Positions 12,028 to 20,910 of a stretch of 64,000 nucleotides of DNA are shown piece by piece. How positions within the stretch are numbered: position 1 is the stretch's first letter; every line of letters begins with the position of its first letter. Both the position numbers and the translations under genes were made by a program. The stretch is from Enterococcus wangshanyuanii (lineage in GTDB: Bacteria; Bacillota; Bacilli; Lactobacillales; Enterococcaceae), in NCBI RefSeq assembly GCF_002197645.1, contig NZ_CP021874.1, forward strand, positions 1,364,001-1,428,000, in the 5' to 3' direction. The notes beneath the pieces were generated by a model. It was given only the letters and a program-made list of their open reading frames with translations. It made no database searches and was not told the DNA's origin.

Positions 12028-12179
12028 TCTTTCATCTCCAATTTATTATTCATCTTTTTACCAACATTGGCAAATTGTGTAATACTGTAAAGAAGGTTGC
12101 ATTGACGCTTTTTTGTTTTTACATTTTAGAAAATCTTGAGCGTCTATTTCAGTAATACTTAGTGAGCTTAACTTGCTCT

Positions 12180-12480
12180 GTCATGGTTTGTCGTCTATTC
12201 TAGCAGAGCTAATTATAGAGCTTCAGTTCTTCGCGCTTGATCAAAGCTAACTTTCTGAACCGTGATTCCTAGTACGGACACTTCGCTCACTTTGTTCGCC
12301 AAGTATTGTTCATCATCTGTTCTGGCAGAGCCGATTATAGCGTTTCAATTATTGGTATTTTAATCCTTCACGCTTGATTGATACTAACTTTCTGAATCGT
12401 GATTCCTAGTATGGACACTTCGCTCACTTTGTTCGCCAAGTATTGTTCATCATCTGCTCTGGCGGAGCCAATCGTAGTGA
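12180..12480. repeat. Imperfect tandem repeats (period about 137 bp) between T-box and hisS
   Basis: Two near-identical 96-bp copies, 12247-12342 and 12384-12479, each begin CTAACTTTCTGAA(C/T)CGTGATTC and share GGACACTTCGCTCACTTTG. Their starts are exactly 137 bp apart. A more degenerate third copy of the unit extends over about 12125-12246. The block lies in the transcribed leader of hisS, downstream of the T-box terminator. I see no coding sequence in it. Confidence 0.85.
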
Positions 12481-12485
12481 TTCAC

Positions 12486-12523
12486 AACAAAAACTCGCCC
12501 TTGTATATATACAAGGGCGAGTG
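12486..12523 (-). terminator. T-box-controlled attenuator terminator
   Basis: A perfect 11-base stem (ACTCGCCCTTG/CAAGGGCGAGT) with a TATATA loop is followed on the minus strand by TTTTTG. Its 5' arm is also the 3' arm of the antiterminator, as expected for a T-box. Confidence 0.9.
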
Positions 12524-12716
12524 AATAGACACACGCGGTACCACCTAAGTTCGAAAGATTGCTCTTTCCTCTAACGATTAACGCTCGCAACGGAACGGCT
12601 TTTCTTCCGTTCTTCTCTAGAATGTCTTTCAATTTCGCTGATGAAGCTGCTTTCAGCCTAGGCAACTTTCTCTTATACAGTCAGAATGAAATTTACTCGT
12701 TCTTTCATCGAATTTT
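12486..12716 (-). promoter_or_regulatory. T-box riboswitch (Asp specifier GAC) controlling hisS-aspS
   Basis: On the minus strand the leader carries the T-box sequence TAGGTGGTACCGCG (about 12547-12534). The specifier-loop stretch GAAAGACATTC aligns with the GAAAGGCATTC of the B. subtilis glyQS leader and places GAC (Asp) at the specifier position. Paired arms AATTTC/GAAATT sit above that loop. The antiterminator can form through AGG/CCT and GCG..GTG/CAC..CGC around the UGG bulge. The competing terminator ACTCGCCCTTG...CAAGGGCGAGT with TTTTTG ends at about 12486. Uncharged tRNA-Asp should promote read-through. Confidence 0.92.
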
Positions 12717-12728
12717 GATATTACATAT

Positions 12729-12757
12729 AAACTACTAAAATTCTCTACTAAAGTCAA
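12729..12757 (-). promoter_or_regulatory. Candidate promoter of the hisS-aspS leader
   Basis: TTGACT (12757-12752) lies 17 bp before a weak TAGTTT (12734-12729) on the minus strand, directly upstream of T-box stem I and after the dtd stop codon. The -35 is good and the -10 poor. Confidence 0.45.
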
Positions 12758-12795
12758 GGGAATTCAGTAAAAAATAGCCTACTCATTTCACAAGT

Positions 12796-13242
12796 TTATT
12801 TGTCTTTTGTATCGATAATGATCGTTACAGGACCGTCATTAGTTAGTGTCACTTTCATATCTGCACCAAATTCTCCTGTTTCAGTTGAAATACCGATTTC
12901 TTTCAATTGAGTATTGAATGCCTCATATAAAGGAATAGCAGTTTCAGGTCGGGCTGCTTCAATGAAACTTGGTCGGTTGCCTTTTTTAGTATCTGCATAC
13001 AAGGTAAACTGTGAGATACTTAAAATGCTACCGCCAACATCCTGCAAGCTGAGATTCATCTTTCCTTGATCATCTTCAAATACACGTAATTTACTGATTT
13101 TCCGCACAAGATAATTTACATCTTCATTCGTATCCGTTTCATGAATCCCTAGTAAAATCATAAATCCTTGCTCGATTTTACCGACAACCTTACCTTCTAT
13201 TTGTACCTGAGCCTCTGTCACTCGCTGAATGACTGCTTTCAT
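12796..13242 (-). CDS. dtd: D-aminoacyl-tRNA deacylase
   Basis: Hydrolyses D-aminoacyl-tRNAs and mischarged Gly-tRNA-Ala. The 148-residue length is exactly typical. The family motifs [13 protein letters not shown], the active-site [17 protein letters not shown] and the C-terminal [11 protein letters not shown] (Gly-cis-Pro region) are intact. It starts 11 bp after the rel stop codon with a GGAGGCGAGC box, so it is co-transcribed with rel, as in many Firmicutes. Confidence 0.96.
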   Translation of the reverse strand: MKAVIQRVTEAQVQIEGKVVGKIEQGFMILLGIHETDTNEDVNYLVRKISKLRVFEDDQGKMNLSLQDVGGSILSISQFTLYADTKKGNRPSFIEAARPETAIPLYEAFNTQLKEIGISTETGEFGADMKVTLTNDGPVTIIIDTKDK

Positions 13243-13253
13243 CTGCTCGCCTC

Positions 13254-15467
13254 CTAGCCATTGGTTCGACGGACGTTATATACATCCGGTATGTTTTTGA
13301 TTTTATCGACGATCGTTTTTAAATGAGACAGGTTTTGGATCTTAACTGTCACATGGATCATCGCCATTTTATTTTTTGTTGGTTTGGCTTCTACGCTGAC
13401 AAGATTTTTGGTCATTGAACTGATCACTTGCAGTACATCGTTCAGTAACCCGCTACGGTTGTACCCATATATTTCTAAATCAGCATCATATTCTTTATTT
13501 AGATTGTCAGTATCTTCCCATTCAACCTCGATCAAGCGTTGTGCTAATTCTTCCTGATGCTGTACATTTGGACAATCTGCACGATGGATAGAAACACCAC
13601 GTCCTTTGGTGATATAGCCAACGATTTCATCTCCTGGAACCGGATTACAGCAACGACTGATCCTAATCAATAAGTTTTCCACGCCTTGGATCACAATACC
13701 GCCTTCATGACGAACCTTCATTTTGTCAGATTCTTTTTTGACCGGCTGTGACATCAGTTCTTCTGCTTCTTGTTTTTGCCGCTCCATTTCGCGTTCTTTG
13801 CGTTCTTTTTCTGTTAAACGGTTGAAAACGACCTGAGCACTAATTTCTCCATAACCGACAGCAGCATATAAATCATCTTCTGTTTGAAAATTAAAGCGCT
13901 CCAAAGCCTCAGCTAGCTTCGTCTTACTTAAAAATTCTTTTGGTGCAAAGCCGTGTTCTGTCAAATATTTACTAATAGCATCATGCCCTTTGATGATATT
14001 GACTTCTCGGTCCTGAACTTTGAAAAAGCGTTTGATCTTATTCCGCGCTTTACTTGTGGCTACCATTTTTAGCCAGTCGCGGCTTGGTCCAAATGAATTT
14101 GGCGAAGTCAATACTTCAATGATATCACCGTTTTTCAAGGTATAGTCCAGCTGAACCATTTTACCATTGACCTTAGCACCTGTTGTTTTATTTCCGATTT
14201 CCGTATGCACGCTATACGCAAAATCAAGCGGACCCGAGCCTTTTGGCAGTTCGGTCACTTCTCCTGTTGGTGTAAAAACGTAAACCTTATCACTAAAAAT
14301 ATCACCCTTGACACTTTCCATAAATTCAGATGCGTCATAACTTTCATCTTGAAGCTCTAAAATTTCACGGAACCAGCTCAATTGTTTTGAATCAGAATCT
14401 TCATCAACTTTTTCAGTTTTTCCTTCTTTATAAGCCCAGTGAGCAGCAACCCCGAATTCAGCGATCTGATGCATTTCGTGTGTTCTGATCTGCACCTCGA
14501 CTGGATTCCCTTTAGGTCCGATCACTGTTGTATGGATCGATTGATACATATTTGCTTTTGGCATAGCGATATAGTCTTTAAAACGTCCCGGCATCGGCGT
14601 CCATTTCGTGTGGATCGCTCCTAAAACAGCATAACAATCTTTGATCGAATCCACGATCACACGAATCGCCAATAGATCATAGATCTCATTAAACTGTTTC
14701 TTTTGATCTTTCATTTTATGATAGATCGAATAAATGTGTTTCGGACGACCGTAGATCTCCGCATAAATATCTAAATCTTCTGTTGCCAGACGAATATCTT
14801 CAACAGCTTCTTCAACATACGCTTCCCGTTCTTCCCGTTTGCTTTGCATCAGATTGACGATTCGGTAATATTGATTAGGATTGATATAACGTAAAGCCGT
14901 ATCTTCTAATTCCCATTTGATCCTGCTGATCCCTAAGCGGTGAGCAAGTGGTGCATAGATTTCAATCGTTTCTTGAGCGATCCGACGCTGTTTATCTTCT
15001 CTTAAATGTTTAAGTGTCCGCATGTTATGCAGGCGGTCAGCTAATTTCACCATGATCACGCGTAGATCCTGAGCCATCGCTAAAAGCATTTTTCGATGGT
15101 TTTCAGCTAATTGTTCTTCGTGAGATTTGTATTTTATTTTCCCAAGTTTTGTCACGCCGTCGACTAACATCGCTACATCTGCGCCGAATTCATCTTGTAA
15201 ATCTTCTAGTGTTACGTCTGTATCTTCCACAACATCATGTAAAAAACCAGTGGCAACTGTATGTGGATCCATTCTAAGTTCAGCTAAAATACCTGCAACC
15301 TGAATTGGATGGATAAAGTAAGGTTCACCAGATTGTCTTACTTGGCCTTCGTGCGCTTTCTCTGCATAGTCGTGTGCCTTTTGTACAAACGCGACATGCT
15401 TGGGCGCCATATATTTTGATACAAGTTTGATGACTCCAGGTCCCGTCATAATTTCTTCTTTTGGCAT
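13254..15467 (-). CDS. rel: Bifunctional (p)ppGpp synthetase/hydrolase Rel
   Basis: Makes and degrades (p)ppGpp in the stringent response. A GTG three codons upstream is possible, but AAGGAG lies eight bases before the ATG at 15467, giving 737 residues. Domains in order: HD hydrolase with His53 and the His77-Asp78 pair in [10 protein letters not shown]; synthetase with [22 protein letters not shown] ([18 protein letters not shown]); helical/zinc-finger region with [21 protein letters not shown]-terminal ACT. The RxKD synthetase motif (RFKD) is the form associated with bifunctional Rel rather than hydrolase-dead RelA. dtd follows 11 bp downstream. Confidence 0.96.
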   Translation of the reverse strand: MPKEEIMTGPGVIKLVSKYMAPKHVAFVQKAHDYAEKAHEGQVRQSGEPYFIHPIQVAGILAELRMDPHTVATGFLHDVVEDTDVTLEDLQDEFGADVAMLVDGVTKLGKIKYKSHEEQLAENHRKMLLAMAQDLRVIMVKLADRLHNMRTLKHLREDKQRRIAQETIEIYAPLAHRLGISRIKWELEDTALRYINPNQYYRIVNLMQSKREEREAYVEEAVEDIRLATEDLDIYAEIYGRPKHIYSIYHKMKDQKKQFNEIYDLLAIRVIVDSIKDCYAVLGAIHTKWTPMPGRFKDYIAMPKANMYQSIHTTVIGPKGNPVEVQIRTHEMHQIAEFGVAAHWAYKEGKTEKVDEDSDSKQLSWFREILELQDESYDASEFMESVKGDIFSDKVYVFTPTGEVTELPKGSGPLDFAYSVHTEIGNKTTGAKVNGKMVQLDYTLKNGDIIEVLTSPNSFGPSRDWLKMVATSKARNKIKRFFKVQDREVNIIKGHDAISKYLTEHGFAPKEFLSKTKLAEALERFNFQTEDDLYAAVGYGEISAQVVFNRLTEKERKEREMERQKQEAEELMSQPVKKESDKMKVRHEGGIVIQGVENLLIRISRCCNPVPGDEIVGYITKGRGVSIHRADCPNVQHQEELAQRLIEVEWEDTDNLNKEYDADLEIYGYNRSGLLNDVLQVISSMTKNLVSVEAKPTKNKMAMIHVTVKIQNLSHLKTIVDKIKNIPDVYNVRRTNG

Positions 15468-15544
15468 GATTCTCACTCCTTGGGCTCTTACAGCCGTCTA
15501 TTCCAGTACTTATTTATGTAAATGACTAGCGATTAAAAAAAGAA

Positions 15545-15573
15545 AAGTACCACTTGAAACAGTAGCACTTCCA
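15545..15573 (-). terminator. Intrinsic terminator upstream of rel
   Basis: On the minus strand AAGTGCTACT pairs with AGTGGTACTT (two G-U pairs) around GTTTCA and is followed by TTTCTTTTTTT. It ends the transcript coming from the DeoC-like gene and separates it from rel. Confidence 0.75.
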
Positions 15574-15621
15574 ACACTTATTATTATACTAAAATTCTCT
15601 AATTTTTCAATTCCTCATATT

Positions 15622-16272
15622 CTAATCCCATTTAGAAATCAGCGGTAAGATTTCTCGCCCATTACTAAGTCCAATTCGAGAAGCCCCTGCTTGAAACAAT
15701 AATTCCATCTCCAGCAATGTTGGTGCTTTTACGTTGACTTGAAACATTCTTTGATTTTTGGCCCCTGATCTGAAAATACTCATATCATACAAAGCCTCTT
15801 TCATAGATAAATCAAGTCCTATTGACATAAATTTTATATTTTCCATTTTAGCAAGATCTATTGTCAATTGTTGCTTCTGGTACTCATTCAGCTGACTGCT
15901 ATCGATAAAAAAGCCTAAGCCGTCATGTCCAAATGCTAAAGGTGCCAATGTTTGGTAGCTTTGATGCCCGCCAAAAGTCAGTTGATCAGGTGTCATCGCC
16001 ACAAAAACTTCGGATGCGCCTTCTCGATAAAGTTTTCCAGTTTCAAAGGCCTTCTTGGCTAATGTTCCGCCACCCAAAGGAAAATCAGTAAAACTTCCGA
16101 TCCGAATCCTTGTTTCTGTCAATAACTGCTTTGCGCGAGCAACATTGCATGGCAAAACAAATATCGAATGAATCGAAAAATCTTTTAGAAAAAGAAGTTC
16201 ATCTGTTAGTTGCTGATCCGTAAGTGTAGGGTCAAGCAACATGATTGATAGTTTTTCCAGTTCTAACTCCAT
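15622..16272 (-). CDS. DeoC-like (deoxyribose-phosphate aldolase-fold) protein, catalytic residues not conserved
   Basis: The ATG at 16272 has a GGGGG-type box and gives 216 residues; the longer frame overlaps rsmE and is less likely. The order of segments follows DeoC TIM barrels: MLLDPTLTDQQLTDEL, SIFVLPCNVARAKQLL, then IRIGSFTDFPLGGGTLAKKAFETGKL, which matches the VIGFPLG...K.FE signature, and GASEVFVAM. In active DeoC the latter is GA.EVD.V; here Asp is Phe, and I cannot find the Schiff-base Lys segment. It is therefore probably an inactive or repurposed aldolase-like protein. It follows rsmE by 17 bp, and a terminator separates it from rel. Confidence 0.6.
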   Translation of the reverse strand: MELELEKLSIMLLDPTLTDQQLTDELLFLKDFSIHSIFVLPCNVARAKQLLTETRIRIGSFTDFPLGGGTLAKKAFETGKLYREGASEVFVAMTPDQLTFGGHQSYQTLAPLAFGHDGLGFFIDSSQLNEYQKQQLTIDLAKMENIKFMSIGLDLSMKEALYDMSIFRSGAKNQRMFQVNVKAPTLLEMELLFQAGASRIGLSNGREILPLISKWD

Positions 16273-16289
16273 AAATACCCCCTCAAACC

Positions 16290-17039
16290 TTACACTAATT
16301 CGAATTGATAACTGATTGCACTCAAAGCATATAAAGGTGCTGTTTCTGCACGTAAAATCCGCGGCCCCAATCCGCATAAGATTCCGTCATTTTTTTCAAA
16401 CGCTTCGATTTCTTCCGGGGCAAAGCCGCCTTCCGGTCCAAAAACAAGCAAGATCGAATCTCCGATTTTTGTTTCAGCCAACGCTTGAGCAAAGCGGCTT
16501 TTTTCTCCTGTTTTTGCGGATTCTTCATAGGCGATCAAGATTTTATCATAGGCAGAAAAAGAGTCGATCAATTCCAGCTTATTGTCTAATAATACAATAT
16601 CCGGCGCAAACTGGCGATGAGATTGCTCGGCAGCTTCTGTTGCGATTTTTTTAAATCGTTCAGCTTTTTTGACTAATTTTTTATGATCCCATTTAACAAC
16701 GGATGTTTTTGCAGGAAAAGCCACAAATTTATGGCAACCCAACTCTGTTGTCTTTTGAACTACTAAATCTAATTTATCTCCTTTAGGAAAACCACAAGCA
16801 ATCGTCACATTGACCGGTAATTCTTTTTCACCCTGTTCTTTGCTGATTTCTTTTAAGCGAACAGCCTCTTCCGTTACCTCAGTAATTTCTGCAATAAGCG
16901 CAATTCGATCACTGAACACAAGAAAAACTTGCTGTTTTGGCTCCATCCGCATCACACGGACCATATGATGATAATTTTCTCCTGTGATTTCGTAGTGTTC
17001 TCTTGTTTCATAGGGCTCTGTCATGAAATAACGCTGCAT
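16290..17039 (-). CDS. rsmE: 16S rRNA (uracil(1498)-N(3))-methyltransferase
   Basis: Methylates U1498 of 16S rRNA using S-adenosylmethionine. The 249-residue chain has the RsmE N-terminal PUA-like start (MQRYFMTEP..HHMVRVMRM) and the C-terminal SPOUT knot motif LLVFGPEGGFAPEEIEAF followed by LGPRILRAETAPLYALSAI. The start codon lies one base after the prmA stop codon, with GAGGAAG inside the end of prmA. The two rRNA and ribosomal-protein modification genes are translationally coupled. Confidence 0.96.
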   Translation of the reverse strand: MQRYFMTEPYETREHYEITGENYHHMVRVMRMEPKQQVFLVFSDRIALIAEITEVTEEAVRLKEISKEQGEKELPVNVTIACGFPKGDKLDLVVQKTTELGCHKFVAFPAKTSVVKWDHKKLVKKAERFKKIATEAAEQSHRQFAPDIVLLDNKLELIDSFSAYDKILIAYEESAKTGEKSRFAQALAETKIGDSILLVFGPEGGFAPEEIEAFEKNDGILCGLGPRILRAETAPLYALSAISYQFELV

Positions 17040-17040
17040 G

Positions 17041-17988
17041 CTATTCTTCCTCGGTTTTCTTTAAAATAATCGCATACCAGTCTCCCTGTTGAAAAATCTG
17101 ATCCACAAGAAAACCAACCTCTGTCATGCGTTCGATCACCATCGCTTTTTTATCCTGAATAATGCCGGAAACAATCAATGTTCCTTCATTTTTCAACAAA
17201 CGAAAGGCATCTTCCACCATCAAAACGATAATATCAGCTAAAATGTTCGCAACGATCACGTCTGCTTCGATTGCTACATCATTGAGCAAATCATTCGCTG
17301 ACACGTGAACATCATCAGCAACTGGATTAAGCGCCATATTTTCTTTAGCTGCAGTCACTGCAACATCATCTAAGTCAAATGCATGGACTTCTTTTGCGCC
17401 TAAATACTTACTAGCAATGCTCAATACTCCAGAGCCTGTACCTACATCAAGCACTGTCTCTCCACCACGCAAAACGGTTTCCAATGCTTGCAAGGTCAAA
17501 CGAGTGGTTGGATGTGTCCCTGTTCCAAAAGCCATTCCGGGATCTAACGTGATGATTTTTTCTGCGGTATCGTCCGTTTTATATTTTTCCCAACTTGGTA
17601 CGATCGTTAGAAAACGAGTCACACGTACGGGATGATAATATTTTTTCCAAGCCGTTGCCCAGTCACTTTCCGCTACTTCACTGATCTGCATGTCATTTTT
17701 ACCAATACTCAAACCAAATTCCGGCAGGCGTGCGATACTTTCTTTGATAAAGGGCAAAATTTCTGGTAAAAAAGTTGTTTCAGGAAAGTAAGCCATTACT
17801 AAAGCACCCTCTTTGATATGGGTGAATTGTTCTTTATCTAAAAGCTCACCATATAAATCACTTTGAAAGTTCTCCACATCTAATGCATCTTCGATTGCTA
17901 CGCCGCTTGCTCCAGCTTCCATCATGATATTTGAGATTGCCTCAACTGCTTCACTAGCTGTTTCTACCTTTACTTCTGTCCATTTCAT
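17041..17988 (-). CDS. prmA: Ribosomal protein L11 methyltransferase
   Basis: Trimethylates L11 with S-adenosylmethionine. The 315 residues include an N-terminal substrate-recognition domain (MKWTEVKVETASEAVEAISNIM), the linker with WKKYYHPVRV, and a class I methyltransferase core with motif I VLDVGTGSGVLSIA near 180 and VANILADIIV as the post-motif II region. An AGAGGTG box precedes the ATG. It is 12 bp downstream of the DUF3013 gene and directly upstream of rsmE. Confidence 0.96.
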   Translation of the reverse strand: MKWTEVKVETASEAVEAISNIMMEAGASGVAIEDALDVENFQSDLYGELLDKEQFTHIKEGALVMAYFPETTFLPEILPFIKESIARLPEFGLSIGKNDMQISEVAESDWATAWKKYYHPVRVTRFLTIVPSWEKYKTDDTAEKIITLDPGMAFGTGTHPTTRLTLQALETVLRGGETVLDVGTGSGVLSIASKYLGAKEVHAFDLDDVAVTAAKENMALNPVADDVHVSANDLLNDVAIEADVIVANILADIIVLMVEDAFRLLKNEGTLIVSGIIQDKKAMVIERMTEVGFLVDQIFQQGDWYAIILKKTEEE

Positions 17989-18000
17989 AAACGCACCTCT

Positions 18001-18486
18001 TTAATAGCTCGGATAGGCGATATATGTGTCGCCATCCGCTTTTTGATAGTTTTGTACTGCTTCATTAAATGCTGTATCAGACCATTTCAGTTCAAAAATT
18101 TCCTGCTCTTCATCTGTTAAAAAGTCCAGTAAGTCACTTTGACCTTCTGTTAAAACTTCATTTAAGTAGTCAACCAGACCATCTAAAATAGATTGCTTGA
18201 TCCCTTTTTTTCCTTCATAGGGGATCACAGCTAGATAGTCTTCTTCATCTACTATTGTCTTTTCAGGATTAAATAATAAAATACCATCTTCAAATTCAAT
18301 GATTTCCTCTTCTGACAAGGTTCCTGCGGCATCATCGATTTGTTCATGTGCACTATTTTCAGCAAATAAACGAAAAACGACTTCAATCGAATGATTTTTA
18401 GTATTCCAGTCAAGAGCCACATCGTATTCTGTTATTTTCTTCGTCAGTTGTTCATCCAAATAAGTTAACATTGTTGGTTTTTTCAT
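18001..18486 (-). CDS. DUF3013 family protein
   Basis: A 161-residue soluble acidic protein (MKKPTMLTYLDEQLTKKITEYDVALDW) that I recognise as the DUF3013 family of lactic acid bacteria. No catalytic motif is visible. It overlaps the glycosylase stop codon by four bases and precedes prmA by 12 bp, so all four genes 17-19 kb probably form one transcript. Function is unknown. Confidence 0.7.
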   Translation of the reverse strand: MKKPTMLTYLDEQLTKKITEYDVALDWNTKNHSIEVVFRLFAENSAHEQIDDAAGTLSEEEIIEFEDGILLFNPEKTIVDEEDYLAVIPYEGKKGIKQSILDGLVDYLNEVLTEGQSDLLDFLTDEEQEIFELKWSDTAFNEAVQNYQKADGDTYIAYPSY

Positions 18487-19121
18487 TCTACTTCTTCCTT
18501 CCAGCCAAACGTTGTTTGGTCGATGTCACTTCTTTTTTGTTTTGAGATATAAGGGTTTCCGGAAACCACATATCTCAAAGGTAACTCTGTCCAAATTCCT
18601 TTATTAGGAATGCCGATTCTGGGAAGCGCAATAATTTTTTGCGGCTGCTTTCTTTTTTCCGGAACGATCCTAAGTGTACTATCAAAGATCGATCGTCCAT
18701 ATGACTCTTTGGTAATGCCTAAAGCACTGACTAATTTCCCAGGGCCATTTGATAGCTCCGCACCTTTTCTACCATTACGATTCGCCTCCATTTGTTCAAG
18801 TCCTTCGACAGGTTGGATCGCCCGAATCATAACTCCTTGCGGTATGCCTTTATCTTTTGTGACCATATTCAAGATTAAATGGGTATGCATCGTATATAAA
18901 TAGATTGTTCCTGGTTTTTCATACATTGCTCTTAATCGAGGTGTTTTTCGTAAACCAAAGCTATGAGCTGCTTCGTCATCAGGACCCAAATACGCTTCTG
19001 TATCCACAATATACCCAGCTAGTGTGCCTTCTTCTGTTTCATGCTCTAAATACATGCCCAATAAAAACTGAGCGATTTCTTCTGTTGATTTTGTATTAAA
19101 AAAATGGATCGTTTCATTCAT
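18483..19121 (-). CDS. DNA-3-methyladenine glycosylase (AAG/MPG family)
   Basis: Excises alkylated purines in base-excision repair. The 212-residue chain has the family sequence order: AQFLLGMYLEH, GTLAGYIVDTEAYLGPDDEAAHSFGLRKTPR (containing the catalytic Glu in the VETEAY-equivalent), PGTIYLYTMHTHLILNMVT, GVMIRAIQPVEGLEQM and NGPGKLVSALGI. It starts about 175 bp from the divergent rarA gene and heads the unit that continues into the DUF3013 gene, prmA and rsmE. Confidence 0.93.
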   Translation of the reverse strand: MNETIHFFNTKSTEEIAQFLLGMYLEHETEEGTLAGYIVDTEAYLGPDDEAAHSFGLRKTPRLRAMYEKPGTIYLYTMHTHLILNMVTKDKGIPQGVMIRAIQPVEGLEQMEANRNGRKGAELSNGPGKLVSALGITKESYGRSIFDSTLRIVPEKRKQPQKIIALPRIGIPNKGIWTELPLRYVVSGNPYISKQKRSDIDQTTFGWKEEVE

Positions 19122-19255
19122 TATTTTTCACCACTTTCTATCATACACGAAATAACTGCCTTTATCCATTGAACCACTAACATTTCGTGTGATAAATCAA
19201 GACTTTCTCTTTATAAACATAAAAATCTCAAGCGATAACAAACATATGTTCTTTG

Positions 19256-19264
19256 TGGTATAAT
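19256..19264 (+). promoter_or_regulatory. Extended -10 promoter element for rarA
   Basis: TGGTATAAT, a TGnTATAAT-type extended -10, ends 33 bp before the rarA ATG. No good -35 is visible, which fits extended -10 promoters. Confidence 0.5.
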
Positions 19265-19297
19265 AAATAATTATAGAACGAAAAAGGAGGTTCAACG

Positions 19298-20587
19298 ATG
19301 CAGCAGCCTTTAGCTTATCGTATGCGCCCACGTAATTTAGATGAAGTCGTAGGTCAAGAACATCTTGTCGGTCCTGGAAAAATCATTCGCAGAATGGTCG
19401 AAGCCAAAATGCTATCATCAATGATTTTGTATGGTCCTCCCGGAACTGGAAAAACAAGTATTGCTAGTGCCATCGCCGGCTCAACAAACTATGCCTTTCG
19501 CATGTTGAATGCCGCAACAGATACAAAAAAAGACTTGCAGATCGTCGCAGAAGAAGCAAAAATGAGCGGCACTGTGATTTTACTTTTAGATGAGGTCCAT
19601 CGCTTAGATAAAACAAAACAAGATTTCTTACTGCCTCATTTGGAAAATGGTCGAATCATCATGATCGGTGCAACAACTGAAAATCCTTATATTACGATCA
19701 ATCCAGCGATCAGAAGCAGGACACAAATTTTTGAAGTCAAACCTTTGAATGAAACAGATATAAAAAAGGCGATCAACGATGCTTTATCTGATACTGAACG
19801 CGGTCTAGGAGACTATCCTGTCGTGTTAGAAGAAAAAGCTCTTCACCATTTATCCCGCGCAACAAATGGTGATTTGCGCAGTGCGTTGAATGGTCTTGAG
19901 CTTGCGGTAAAATCCACACCTAAATCAACAGACGAGAAAATCGACATCACTCTTTCGATCATTGAAGAATGTGTTCAGCGAAAAGCTTTGACTCATGACA
20001 AAGATGGCGATGCTCACTATGATGTTATCTCTGCTTTTCAAAAATCGATCCGCGGCAGTGATGTTGATGGTGCTCTTCATTACTTGGCCCGTTTAGTCGA
20101 AGCTGGAGATTTACCAATTATCTGCAGGCGTTTGATGGTCATTGCCTATGAAGATATCGGTCTAGGAAATCCAGCAGCAGCAGCACGTACGGTTACTGCC
20201 GTTCAAGCTGCAGAAAAATTAGGATTCCCAGAAGCACGGATTCCTTTAGCAAGTGTTGTCATCGATCTCTGCTTATCACCAAAATCAAATTCAGGAATCA
20301 GCGCGATAGATGCTGCTTTGGCAGATATTCGTGAAGGGAAAGCAGGAGATGTCCCTGATCATCTACGTGACAGCCACTATTTTGGAGCAAAAGAATTAAA
20401 TCGAGGACTAGGTTATCAATATCCTCACAATTTTGAAAATGCTTGGGTCGATCAACAATATTTACCAGACAAAATAAAAAATGCACATTATTATGAGCCC
20501 ATCGATACTGGTAAGTATGAACAGGCCTTGCATCAGCAATACCAGCGAATTCAAGAGTGGAAAAAATCTGGGAAAAAATCGAAATAA
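19298..20587 (+). CDS. rarA: Replication-associated recombination protein A (AAA+ ATPase RarA/MgsA)
   Basis: Acts at stalled or damaged replication forks. The 429 residues include the N-terminal PLAYRMRPRNLDEVVGQEHL, Walker A GPPGTGKTS near 47-55, Walker B LLLLDEVHR near 99, sensor 1 GATTENPY, and the C-terminal clamp-loader-like tetramerisation domain with YEDIGLGNPAAAARTV. A GGAGG box precedes the ATG. A 6S RNA gene follows immediately, an arrangement also seen beside the rarA homologue yrvN region of B. subtilis. Confidence 0.96.
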   Translation: MQQPLAYRMRPRNLDEVVGQEHLVGPGKIIRRMVEAKMLSSMILYGPPGTGKTSIASAIAGSTNYAFRMLNAATDTKKDLQIVAEEAKMSGTVILLLDEVHRLDKTKQDFLLPHLENGRIIMIGATTENPYITINPAIRSRTQIFEVKPLNETDIKKAINDALSDTERGLGDYPVVLEEKALHHLSRATNGDLRSALNGLELAVKSTPKSTDEKIDITLSIIEECVQRKALTHDKDGDAHYDVISAFQKSIRGSDVDGALHYLARLVEAGDLPIICRRLMVIAYEDIGLGNPAAAARTVTAVQAAEKLGFPEARIPLASVVIDLCLSPKSNSGISAIDAALADIREGKAGDVPDHLRDSHYFGAKELNRGLGYQYPHNFENAWVDQQYLPDKIKNAHYYEPIDTGKYEQALHQQYQRIQEWKKSGKKSK

Positions 20588-20613
20588 AACGATCTCAATT
20601 TCAAGCTCTCTCG

Positions 20614-20642
20614 TTGCTGTTTAAATAATCTTGTGCTATTAT
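20614..20642 (+). promoter_or_regulatory. Promoter of the 6S RNA gene
   Basis: TTGCTG (20614-20619) and TATTAT (20637-20642) are separated by 17 bp and lie about eight bases before the predicted RNA 5' end. Confidence 0.7.
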
Positions 20643-20649
20643 AAAGATG

Positions 20650-20845
20650 GTAAATCTGTGATGTGCGCGTTGTCTTTTTTGTGTGTTGACCGAACATTTT
20701 ATTGATATCTTGGGATCCTTCTGGTACCTAAGCTGGTAACATGCCTTATCATTTGGTAGTTCGAAGCTGTCAGTCGTGGAACCCACCTGCTTTATTTGCG
20801 GGTTCAATACTATAGGACGAATAACGGCATCGACGGATTTTCCTT
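20650..20845 (+). ncRNA. ssrS: 6S RNA
   Basis: A roughly 196-nt RNA with the 6S layout. The 5' end (AAATCTGTGATGTGC) pairs with the 3' end (GGCATCGACGGATTT) to close the long terminal helix. The 3' half holds GGAACCCACCTG...GCGGGTTC, equivalent to the CACCTTGAACC...GGTTCAAG arm of E. coli 6S, followed by the GGCATC closing strand. A promoter lies just upstream, and the place next to rarA matches other Firmicutes. It should bind sigma-A holoenzyme and modulate transcription in stationary phase. Exact ends are estimates. Confidence 0.85.
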
Positions 20846-20861
20846 TTTTATTAGCTAGTTG

Positions 20862-20893
20862 AACAATTTGCTGTAATGCAAATTGTTTTTTAT
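20862..20893 (+). terminator. Intrinsic terminator after the 6S RNA gene
   Basis: A perfect ten-base stem AACAATTTGC/GCAAATTGTT is followed by TTTTATTT, about 20 bp beyond the predicted 6S 3' end. Confidence 0.8.
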
Positions 20894-20910
20894 TTGATGG
20901 AGGTTATATA

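Noticed and set aside
12600..12640. Overlapping GAC (Asp) and CAU (His) in the T-box specifier loop as a dual-codon specifier
   Set aside because: The AUUC after the specifier is also found in the glyQS leader (GGCAUUC), so CAU is explained by the conserved context. A two-codon T-box is known elsewhere, but nothing here requires it.
12450..12665. 71-codon minus-strand reading frame in the hisS leader
   Set aside because: It runs through the T-box antiterminator and specifier stem and has no ribosome binding site; the RNA structure explains the sequence.
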